Below the pieces are notes generated by a model that did no database searches, was not told where the DNA came from, and worked only from the letters and a program-made list of their open reading frames with translations. A DNA stretch of 29,167 bases from a virus, in the IMG/VR virus record IMGVR_UViG_3300048672_001631, positions 1 to 29,167 of that record. The stretch is one strand, 5' to 3'. This document shows positions 22,950 through 29,167 of this stretch, piece by piece; the stretch's first letter is position 1, and the number at the start of each line of letters is the position of its first letter. A program made the translations under genes and the position numbers.

Positions 22950-23704
22950 AGATAAGCATTATCACTCCGACACATGATACCAGGTTCCTGAGGGAACTTG
23001 AGGAATCTATCCTGGCAAACAGTTACCCGGATTGGGAGTGGATTGTGCTTAAAAATGGTGCGGGGTGCGGGGTGCGAGGTGTGGGGGAAGATCCCAGGAT
23101 AAAGGTGTTTGATTGCCCTTTTGAATCGGAGTCGATTGGAAGATTAAAAAAATATGCCTGCTCCCTGGCAACAGGAGAAGTTATTGCTGAAGTGGATCAT
23201 GATGATATGATTACACCGGACTGCCTGGAGGAATTATCAAAAGCTTTCGGAGATCCGGAGACGGGATTTGTTTATTCGGATAACGCAAAGCTTCCGATGA
23301 AGGAAAGGTTTGTTCCTTACCGTGCGGAATACGGATGGACCTACCGGACATTTAAATGGAAGGGCAAAAACCTGTATGCAATGAGGAGTCTGCCACTGGA
23401 TCCGGAGAGGCTCGGACATATCTGGTTTGCCCCGGACCATATAAGGGCATGGAGAAAAGATATTTATGACAGCATAGGAGGACATAATGAAGATCTCGCT
23501 GTATGTGATGACCTGGACCTGATGCACAGGCTTTACCTGGTAACTAAATTTCTCTTCATCCCAAAGGTGCTTTATATATACAGGATCACAGGAGGAAATA
23601 CCTGGCTTAAAAAGTGTGACCTTATTGAGCAGGAGGATAAAAGGTTATATGATAAAAATATAAGCTCCCTGACGGAGCGGTTTGCACAGATTAATAACGT
23701 TTAA
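22946..23704 (+). CDS. Family-2 glycosyltransferase in the tail region
   Basis: 252 aa. Opening ISIITPTHDTRFLRELEESI and the motif VIAEVDHDDMITPDCLEEL (79-97, DHDD at 84-87) mark a GT2 enzyme. Later CDDLDLMHRL is the acceptor-side motif (about 189-198). It is separate from the 3913-7858 cluster and lies within tail-fibre genes, so it may glycosylate a tail protein or work with them. Residues 38-47 are encoded by a 7-bp tandem repeat (see 23057-23084). It overlaps the preceding small gene by an ATGA. Sugar and acceptor unknown. Confidence 0.88.
   Translation: MKISIITPTHDTRFLRELEESILANSYPDWEWIVLKNGAGCGVRGVGEDPRIKVFDCPFESESIGRLKKYACSLATGEVIAEVDHDDMITPDCLEELSKAFGDPETGFVYSDNAKLPMKERFVPYRAEYGWTYRTFKWKGKNLYAMRSLPLDPERLGHIWFAPDHIRAWRKDIYDSIGGHNEDLAVCDDLDLMHRLYLVTKFLFIPKVLYIYRITGGNTWLKKCDLIEQEDKRLYDKNISSLTERFAQINNV
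23057..23084 (+). repeat. 7-bp tandem repeat inside the glycosyltransferase gene
   Basis: Four units GGTGCGG, GGTGCGG, GGTGCGA and GGTGTGG lie head to tail in the 5' part of the gene. Since 7 is not a multiple of 3, gain or loss of one unit would shift the frame, as in slipped-strand phase variation. Only two units are identical, which lowers the expected mutation rate. Confidence 0.6.
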
Positions 23705-23715
23705 TACTTATAAAA

Positions 23716-24012
23716 ATGGACCACGAATTAAACCACTCGAGATTACTCGGCCAGCTTGCCGGAGAAGAAGGTGATTATTATATCGGCACAGATGCAGTTA
23801 CCGATAAGAAATTCTCACACGTCATTATCGGACCCGATGGGGCAACAGTATCTGTTCTGAAGGTAATGGGAACCGATGTGTGTACAGCCAGGAACTATGA
23901 TGTGCTCCCGGCCGGTTATGTAATATGTGCCGGCGGTCGTAATTACATCGATGCAGTAACCCTTACAGCAGGAAATGCAGAAGGGATATTGTATGCAGAA
24001 ACAGATGTTTAA
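23716..24012 (+). CDS. Hypothetical small structural protein
   Basis: 98 aa. It is Gly/Thr/Val-rich and strand-like (YYIGTDAVTDKKFSHVIIGP, TVSVLKVMGTD, GYVICAGGRNYIDAVTL), ending in GILYAETDV. The residue balance and position before the adhesin suggest a virion decoration or fibre-attachment protein. No family is recognised. Confidence 0.6.
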   Translation: MDHELNHSRLLGQLAGEEGDYYIGTDAVTDKKFSHVIIGPDGATVSVLKVMGTDVCTARNYDVLPAGYVICAGGRNYIDAVTLTAGNAEGILYAETDV

Positions 24013-24030
24013 CTCTTAAAAAAGAAGGCT

Positions 24031-25884
24031 ATGAGATTTAGTCCTTTGGGCAGATTCAACCATGTTGGAGCTGCTGTAAATTCGTTAAAAAGTTACTGGA
24101 CGCAACAAATAGGAACTATCATCACAGATGATTTTGCAAGAGAATCTCTTGGTGCGAATTGGGATATAACTTCTTTATCTACGGTTAGTGCTGCTTGTGA
24201 TGGAAGTAAATTAATTTTATCACATACAGGCGCAAATACATCAGAAGAAGCGGTACTGTGGAAAGATTTGATGTCGTTAGAAAATTGGGAGTGTGAGATT
24301 ATAGTAAAACCGAGTGAAAAAAGTGCTAATTCATACGGGTCCGCAATAAGATTCAGTTCTTCTGACACAGTAAATAAATTTAATATGTCAGTTACGTTAA
24401 ACATGACAACTGACGCTACATACGGAGGTTTATTGTTTATTTCAAATAATGATAATACAGGAATACTTTATCAATGTCCTACAAAAGTTACAATAACAAA
24501 TGGGTGTTCTTATTCTATTTATGCAAAAAGAGAAAAGAATGTTTTTACAATAAGAGCAGAAAATTTAACTGATCATTCCTCTGCAAGTGGTTCTTATACT
24601 TATCCTACATTCTACTCAACCCCTGATAAAAGTTTTCTTATAAATCAGGGGAAGTTAGGATTTCAATCAGTAAGCGGAGCAATAAACATGACTTATGAAG
24701 TTACTTATTGTAATATAAACTCGGTTGCGTTATTGCATCCTAAAACAAATGTTATCGGTGATTCAATTTCTGCCGGAGGTTATGTTTCTAATTCAATAGA
24801 AGACAGGTATTATGATAGGTTATTCGGCAATACTATTACTTATTATAATCTAATGGCTACCGGAGGAGCAAAGATTGCAGATTTAGTATTAAGAGAAGCA
24901 GAAGTAGTAAGATATAAGCCTAAGTATGCTTTGGTAATGGTGGGTGCAAATGACTCTTCCACAAATCATACAGAGTGGCAGACTTCATACGAAACCTATC
25001 TTGATTACTTAATTACAAATGGAATTACACCGATTGTTTGTTATCCGACACCACAAACAAATGATATAACATGGATGAATACTGTTATAGATTCAATTTG
25101 TGCAGCAAGATCAGTAAAGGTTATAAATACATTTACACCTTTAAAAGCTGTTGCAAATAATACATTACACGCAGATTATAATGGAGGTGATGGATTGCAT
25201 CCTAATTCGGCAGGGCATACATTAATTTCAAGCACAATAATTACAGCCGCACCGGAATTATTAAAAGGAACTGTACTTCATACTGAAGTAAAAGATGCTG
25301 ATGGTAATACCTATACTCCGGTTGTGATAGGCACTCAAACATGGTTACAGCAATCATTAAAAACTACAAAATATAATAACGGTGATGCAATACCAAATGA
25401 AACTGTCGGTGCTACATGGGCAGGACTTACAACGGGTGCATATTGTTGGTACAATAATGACAAGGCGACTTACGGGGATGAGTATGGTGTTTTATATAAC
25501 GGATATGTTGTAAAAGATGCGAGAGGTGTTGCTCCTGCTGGTTATCATATTGCAACGGCAGCAGACTGGGCAACTCTTTCAACATATTTAGGAGGCAATG
25601 CAGTTTCAGGAGGTAAGTTAAAAGAAATAGGAACAGAACATTGGCAGAATAATGCTGCATTAGGTTCAAATGAAGTAAGGTTTTTAGGAATTGGAAACGG
25701 GCAAAGACTTGTCACTTCTGGGAATTTTGGATATGTTCATCAATATAACCCCTACTGGACTTCAACTATTTTTGATGCGACACATAATACAAGGTATTAT
25801 TTAGCTTATGATTCACTTGGAATAGGAACAGATGATACAAGTCATCTTTCATGTGGTCATCTTATAAGATGTGTAAAGGATTAG
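24031..25884 (+). CDS. Tail adhesin with SGNH esterase and FISUMP domain
   Basis: 617 aa in three parts. Residues 30-230 are strand-rich and resemble a concanavalin-type sugar-binding domain. Residues 237-410 are an SGNH hydrolase: GDS with the nucleophile Ser245, GAND with Asn307 and the catalytic DGLH (Asp387/His390). Residues 415-617 form a FISUMP domain (DADGNTYTPVVIGTQTWLQQ, PAGYHIATAADW, ending LIRCVKD), a C-type-lectin-like fold typical of Bacteroidetes. It is clearly richer in A and T than its neighbours, suggesting separate acquisition. It likely binds and deacetylates host surface polysaccharide. The C-terminus is not related to the DGR template found here. Confidence 0.85.
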   Translation: MRFSPLGRFNHVGAAVNSLKSYWTQQIGTIITDDFARESLGANWDITSLSTVSAACDGSKLILSHTGANTSEEAVLWKDLMSLENWECEIIVKPSEKSANSYGSAIRFSSSDTVNKFNMSVTLNMTTDATYGGLLFISNNDNTGILYQCPTKVTITNGCSYSIYAKREKNVFTIRAENLTDHSSASGSYTYPTFYSTPDKSFLINQGKLGFQSVSGAINMTYEVTYCNINSVALLHPKTNVIGDSISAGGYVSNSIEDRYYDRLFGNTITYYNLMATGGAKIADLVLREAEVVRYKPKYALVMVGANDSSTNHTEWQTSYETYLDYLITNGITPIVCYPTPQTNDITWMNTVIDSICAARSVKVINTFTPLKAVANNTLHADYNGGDGLHPNSAGHTLISSTIITAAPELLKGTVLHTEVKDADGNTYTPVVIGTQTWLQQSLKTTKYNNGDAIPNETVGATWAGLTTGAYCWYNNDKATYGDEYGVLYNGYVVKDARGVAPAGYHIATAADWATLSTYLGGNAVSGGKLKEIGTEHWQNNAALGSNEVRFLGIGNGQRLVTSGNFGYVHQYNPYWTSTIFDATHNTRYYLAYDSLGIGTDDTSHLSCGHLIRCVKD

Positions 25885-25985
25885 TTAAATCGGAGATAAG
25901 AACACGAAATGATATAACAATTCAACAAATTAGTGATTTAGGTCTTCAAGTAAACGAAATAGATGGATTTATTCAGACGATATAA
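25869..25985 (+). CDS. Possible 38-aa bridging protein
   Basis: An ORF from ATG 25869 to TAA 25985 overlaps the end of the adhesin by 16 nt and the start of the integrase by 23 nt. Residues include a long soluble helix-like stretch (NDITIQQISDLGLQVNEIDG). It fills the 78-nt gap that would otherwise be non-coding, in the pattern of coupled translation used across this phage. It is short, so it may be a chance frame. Confidence 0.35.
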   Translation: MCKGLVKSEIRTRNDITIQQISDLGLQVNEIDGFIQTI

Positions 25986-26877
25986 GACAGTTGAGGAGCT
26001 CGCTCCAGGGTTTATCCTGGAACATGAGATTGCTAATGGCAGAAATACTAAGCTGGCATACATGAATCACGTCAGGGTGTTTACTGATTGGCTTGAAGAA
26101 AAGAAGATCCTTCGTCAGCCGATGAAGAAAATAACTTCCGATAATATTTCAGACTTCTTTCTATTCCTGGCAGGTAAAGGACTGGATAAACCTACTGTGG
26201 AGAAGTATTTTCTGCATCTCAGGCTTTTCTGGAAGTATGCCGAGTTAAGGGGAGAAGTTGACAACATTCCTTTTGATAATGTTGTGTTCCCCAAAAAGAA
26301 AAAGGATCAGGCAGCTGATGTTATTCAACATGTTCATCTCAAACCGCTCCTGGAGGAAATAAAGAGGGTGGATTCACAGCTGTTCCTGGCGTGTATGATA
26401 CAGTATTACTGTTTTATTCGTCCAGGGAAAGAACTCCGGTTAATGAAGATCGGCGATATAGACCTGGAGGTCGGACTTATTGTGATCCAGCAGGATCATG
26501 CAAAGAACGGTCATCGCCAAATTGTAACAATGCCCCAGCAACTTATTGATATTTGCATTGAATATGGAATAGATACTGCGGATAAGTCTCTGTATATATT
26601 CGGAAAGAAAAAGAAGTTCGGCACCAAGCCCATCTCTGTGAATATGCTCAGGTGGAGGTTCAATAAAGTTCGAGACAAAATGAATCTTCCAAAGGGATAT
26701 AAATTTTACAGTTTTAAACATACAGGTGCATCAAATCTTCACATGTCAGGGATCTCTATGAGGGAGCTGATGGACCAGCTCAGACATACCAAACTCGATG
26801 CAACACAACACTACTTAAAGAAACATTGCGGAATTATTAATAACAGGATAAGGGATAATTTCCCGAGTCCATATTAA
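25963..26877 (+). CDS. Tyrosine recombinase/integrase, divergent box II
   Basis: 304 aa. It has an N-terminal SAM-like DNA-binding region (11-110; LAYMNHVRVFTDWLEEK) and a C-terminal catalytic domain with Arg153 (FIRPGKEL), a Lys in the strand hairpin (KNGHRQIVTMP), Tyr249-Ser-Phe-Lys252-His253 where the family has His-x-x-Arg-His, Arg274-His275 and nucleophile Tyr284. All functional positions are present, but box II is substituted (His to Tyr, Arg to Lys). A TAG directly precedes the ATG, which fixes the start. It sits between tail and lysis genes, not near an att site in this window, so it could serve integration or a local DNA inversion. Confidence 0.88.
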   Translation: MDLFRRYKTVEELAPGFILEHEIANGRNTKLAYMNHVRVFTDWLEEKKILRQPMKKITSDNISDFFLFLAGKGLDKPTVEKYFLHLRLFWKYAELRGEVDNIPFDNVVFPKKKKDQAADVIQHVHLKPLLEEIKRVDSQLFLACMIQYYCFIRPGKELRLMKIGDIDLEVGLIVIQQDHAKNGHRQIVTMPQQLIDICIEYGIDTADKSLYIFGKKKKFGTKPISVNMLRWRFNKVRDKMNLPKGYKFYSFKHTGASNLHMSGISMRELMDQLRHTKLDATQHYLKKHCGIINNRIRDNFPSPY

Positions 26878-26887
26878 ACTTATAGAT

Positions 26888-27304
26888 ATGGCAGAACATG
26901 AATGCAAGCAGGAAGCTATCTTCCATGATATTAAGGAAAATATCGAAAAGACAGTTAAAAACCTTAAACAGACAGTACAATGGGTTTTGGGAATATCTGT
27001 TGCATTTATATTGCTCCTGGTTGTGGGAGTTACTGAAACGAGATTCAGACAATCTACCATAGAGGAACAGGTCCGTAAGATTAATGACGATTATACTCCT
27101 CTTTTTATTATGCGTGGTATAACGGGGAGTAATGATAGGCTCATTGATGTAATCAGGTCCCTTCCTGATAGCACAAAGGATGACAGAAGATACCTGGATG
27201 CTATAAAAAGCAGGGATGATTTTCAGAGGGAGATACTTGAAATGGCTTCGTCGGCGAAACGGAGCGGCGGATCCAGCTCTCCCGGTTCAGCTAATTCTCA
27301 ATAA
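26888..27304 (+). CDS. Single-pass membrane protein of the lysis region
   Basis: 138 aa. An N-terminal amphipathic helix (CKQEAIFHDIKENIEKTVKN) precedes one membrane helix (about 32-48, VLGISVAFILLLVVGV), then a charged helical tail and a Gly/Ser-rich end (GGSSSPGSAN). The helix-plus-membrane start resembles hemolysin XhlA-type phage proteins, but the C-terminal 85 residues are longer than in that family. It is followed after 2 nt by the amidase. A holin partner is plausible, not shown. Confidence 0.65.
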   Translation: MAEHECKQEAIFHDIKENIEKTVKNLKQTVQWVLGISVAFILLLVVGVTETRFRQSTIEEQVRKINDDYTPLFIMRGITGSNDRLIDVIRSLPDSTKDDRRYLDAIKSRDDFQREILEMASSAKRSGGSSSPGSANSQ

Positions 27305-27306
27305 TT

Positions 27307-27747
27307 ATGGATATAATTATTCATTGTTCAGACTCGGGGTGGGGAAATGCAGTAACCATCGACAGCTGGCACAGGCAAAAAGGATGGTCGATGATAGGCT
27401 ATCACTTTGTAATTCTTAACGGGCAGATCTCGCCCAAAAGACACAATTCTTATTTTGATGGGAGGGTTGAGACAGGCAGGCCGTGTGATATGGATAACCT
27501 GATAGATCCGGATGAGGTTGGAGCTCATGCCCTGGGATATAACACCAAGTCGATTGGGATCTGCCTGATCGGTCTTTCGGGGCAGTTCACGGGATCTCAG
27601 ATAAGGAGCCTGATAGATCTGCTTCATTTTATTAAAGACAAAATGGACGCAATAACTATTTTACAGCACTCTGACGTAGATCCGGTTAACCGGCCATATT
27701 GTGCCGGTCTTACTAAATCGCAAATGACAATTCTTAAAAATATCTGA
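27307..27747 (+). CDS. Endolysin, N-acetylmuramoyl-L-alanine amidase
   Basis: 146 aa, about the size of T7 lysozyme. It cleaves the amide bond between muramic acid and the peptide in peptidoglycan. Zinc ligands are His6 (IIIHCSD), His121 (LQHSDVDP) and Cys132 (RPYCAGL); IGYHFVI (His33) and VGAHALGYNTKSIGICLIG are conserved in Amidase_2 enzymes. There is no signal peptide, so it depends on a holin to reach the periplasm. The neighbours (membrane proteins and a candidate spanin) complete a lysis cassette. Confidence 0.93.
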   Translation: MDIIIHCSDSGWGNAVTIDSWHRQKGWSMIGYHFVILNGQISPKRHNSYFDGRVETGRPCDMDNLIDPDEVGAHALGYNTKSIGICLIGLSGQFTGSQIRSLIDLLHFIKDKMDAITILQHSDVDPVNRPYCAGLTKSQMTILKNI

Positions 27748-27748
27748 T

Positions 27749-27988
27749 ATGGAAATAATTAAGGGGTATGACATTCATCCTGATAATTATCTTAAGCCTA
27801 CTCCAAAGTGGTTAAGAATTACAGCAGATGTTCTGGTGTTTATTGTAATGGCTTACGATTTCTTTAATGTATTTCTAAATACGATGCCTGATTTCCCAAA
27901 TAAAGAGTGGGTTTTATGGTTGATATCCGGGGTGATCTTGCTGTTTAAGTTTCTCACAAAGCTTATAACTGAAAAGAAAACAACATAA
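27749..27988 (+). CDS. Candidate holin, two membrane segments
   Basis: 79 aa, directly after the amidase (1 nt gap). Two hydrophobic segments (about 22-43, LRITADVLVFIVMAYDFFNV; and 56-73, VLWLISGVILLFKFLTKL) are separated by a short polar loop, with a basic C-terminus (EKKTT). Size, topology and position fit a class II holin that opens the inner membrane for the endolysin. No family name is claimed. Confidence 0.7.
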   Translation: MEIIKGYDIHPDNYLKPTPKWLRITADVLVFIVMAYDFFNVFLNTMPDFPNKEWVLWLISGVILLFKFLTKLITEKKTT

Positions 27989-27998
27989 TACCGATCTT

Positions 27999-28152
27999 AT
28001 GGATAGTAAAATAAAGGGTAATATAGCTAAAAAATATTTAGAGACATATCCTAAAATTCCGGAAAACAGAGGAGGATATAGAAGAATATTTCTGCGATGA
28101 ATGTGCCAACCACATCCATGAGGTAATTGTTTATAATCTTCATTTAAATTAA
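27999..28152 (+). pseudogene. Frameshifted small gene remnant
   Basis: Frame 1 from ATG 27999 reads MDSKIKGNIAKKYLETYPKI and then loses sense, ending at TGA 28100. From about 28070 the +1 frame reads TEEDIEEYFCDECANHIHEV and ends at TAA 28152, just before the next gene. Neither part is complete, and the second part has no start codon; together they would make about a 50-aa protein with a Cys pair (CDEC). The switch lies in an A-run (near 28063-28070), so a single inserted base or a sequencing error explains it. Confidence 0.5.
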
Positions 28153-28153
28153 T

Positions 28154-28666
28154 ATGAAAACAAAAATTATTATAGGTATTTTCTTAATTGCTTTTTCTTC
28201 CTGTGTAACACAGAAGAAATGCAATGAGAAATTCCCGTCTGCATCCGATACAGTAAGGATTGTCCAGGTGAGGGACTCTGTTGTTTATAAAGACAAGATA
28301 GTAGAGATAAAGATCCCGGGAGAGCTGCGGATCGATTCGGTTGTTATTCCCTGCTCCCCGCCAAAGGCAAGCTATATCCCGGACACCGCCAGAGCAGAGA
28401 CTTCTCTTGCCAAGGCAAAAGCCTGGTGGAGCTACCCTGCCATTAAACTAAAGCTGGAGCAAAAGGATACTACCATTGAAAAAAGACTCGACGATGCCAT
28501 AATGGAAGCTTATCACTGGAGGACGGAATACGAAAAGATTGTTATGGTTAAGGAGACAAAATATGTACCGAAGATCTATAAAGATGCCCTGGCAATTTGT
28601 ATAATTATATTTGTATTAGCAGCGGTATTGCTGGGATGGAAGCTGTATGGGTTTATAAAAAAATAA
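28154..28666 (+). CDS. Candidate one-piece spanin lipoprotein (u-spanin)
   Basis: 170 aa. The N-terminus (KTKIIIGIFLIAFSSC) is a lipoprotein signal with lipobox FSSC, lipidated Cys17. The middle is charged and helical with a Pro-rich stretch (IPCSPPKASYIPD). The C-terminus is one membrane helix (about 146-165, ALAICIIIFVLAAVLLGW) followed by a basic tail. A lipid anchor at one end and a membrane helix at the other is the defining layout of unimolecular spanins such as T1 gp11, which disrupt the outer membrane after the endolysin acts. Position in the lysis cassette supports this. No sequence family is claimed. Confidence 0.7.
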   Translation: MKTKIIIGIFLIAFSSCVTQKKCNEKFPSASDTVRIVQVRDSVVYKDKIVEIKIPGELRIDSVVIPCSPPKASYIPDTARAETSLAKAKAWWSYPAIKLKLEQKDTTIEKRLDDAIMEAYHWRTEYEKIVMVKETKYVPKIYKDALAICIIIFVLAAVLLGWKLYGFIKK

Positions 28667-28690
28667 CGAACGTAATCAATTTTATATCTG

Positions 28691-29167
28691 TTATTTATAT
28701 ATTATTTGAATGCTTGATGCTTCAGCAAACTGAGCTGCTTTAGCAAAGGCAATATTCGGTTTGTCGTACTGTTTTGTCCATTTGGCATTATTCCAATCGG
28801 ATGTAATATTGGTTCCTGAAAAAGAAGATGCCATAAGAGTGGAGTTCATCCCAGGTTTCCATTCGCAGGTTATTAAAATCTGATTATCTGAGCAAACAAT
28901 ATTTAAGCGTACATTGGTGTCTCCAACATCCATTTTTGAGGCTAAAATATAACCCATTTCCTTATTGTCGCTTTCGATTTTATAATCATTTGAAAGGAGA
29001 TATTTGTAACTATCATTGTAATTAGTAATACCTGGCTTATTATTAATTGCTATAATTTTACTCGAATTAATTGGTATCTCATCAATAGTTTTTTGAGGGA
29101 TGATCGTTAACATGTTTTTCGAGCTGGCACATGAAGTAATAATTAACAGGATAGCTGAGAGAATACT
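28691..29167 (-). CDS. Lipoprotein, 5' end outside the window
   Basis: Minus strand. The frame from the first in-window ATG (29113) is 140 aa, but it stays open upstream to the window edge (29167) and there reads SILSAILLIITSCASSKN, a lipoprotein signal with lipobox ITSC. The true start is therefore beyond position 29167 and the mature protein starts near Cys at 29131-29129. The rest is Asn/Ser/Lys-rich (YLLSNDYKIESDNKEMGYIL, then CEWKPGMNSTLMASSF). Function unknown. It converges on the lysis cassette and could be a moron gene or host flank. Confidence 0.75.
   Translation of the reverse strand, partial: SILSAILLIITSCASSKNMLTIIPQKTIDEIPINSSKIIAINNKPGITNYNDSYKYLLSNDYKIESDNKEMGYILASKMDVGDTNVRLNIVCSDNQILITCEWKPGMNSTLMASSFSGTNITSDWNNAKWTKQYDKPNIAFAKAAQFAEASSIQIIYK

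Noticed and set aside
25265-25884. FISUMP domain of the adhesin as a third DGR target
   Set aside because: FISUMP/C-type-lectin folds are known DGR targets, but no stretch here matches the template 1460-1538 and no second template is visible.
1-29167. tRNA genes or integration sites
   Set aside because: No cloverleaf with a CCA-type end and no long direct repeats suggestive of att sites were seen by eye; this is not a substitute for a tRNA search.

Overview
The window is the structural and lysis half of a tailed bacteriophage or prophage of the HK97-like siphovirus type, almost certainly from a Bacteroidota (Bacteroidetes) host. The evidence for the host is A-rich leaders with few Shine-Dalgarno sites, a FISUMP-domain tail protein, an integrase with a Tyr-x-x-Lys box, and virion proteins of a Bacteroidetes-phage look. 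Nearly all genes lie on the + strand with tiny gaps or ATGA/TAATG overlaps. The only clear minus-strand gene is a truncated lipoprotein at the right edge.

Layout. 63-539 encodes the small terminase. 550-2596 is a diversity-generating retroelement (DGR): two paralogous target genes, each with a variable repeat (846-924 and 1266-1344), a template repeat (1460-1538) and a DGR-type reverse transcriptase. All 15 and all 14 TR/VR mismatches fall on template adenines. 2583-3471 holds three small unknown genes and 3491-3907 an HNH nuclease. 3913-7858 is a glycan-modification operon: four glycosyltransferase-fold proteins around a sugar C-methyltransferase-like enzyme. The large terminase follows at 8056-9735, so the DGR and the glycan island sit between the two terminase subunits. 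10525-13854 encodes portal, S78-type protease and major capsid protein. 13936-16348 encodes connector, head-closure and tail-completion proteins. 16360-19130 encodes the tail tube, tail-assembly chaperones joined by a -1 frameshift at A AAA AAG, and a short tape measure. 19130-25884 encodes tail-tip and fibre proteins, a fifth glycosyltransferase and an SGNH-esterase/FISUMP adhesin. 25963-26877 is a tyrosine recombinase. 26888-28666 is a lysis cassette: membrane protein, amidase, holin candidate and a candidate one-piece spanin.

A family of two-hairpin intergenic repeats (five good copies) fills otherwise gene-free gaps in the head and tail operon. Their arms vary in sequence but still pair.

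How the parts may work together (inference): the packaging and morphogenesis genes build the virion, the DGR diversifies two small secondary proteins, and the sugar enzymes, probably expressed late with the virion genes, may modify a virion or host-surface glycan. The SGNH/FISUMP protein probably binds and deacylates host surface polysaccharide. Nothing here assigns the two DGR target proteins a location; that is the main open question.
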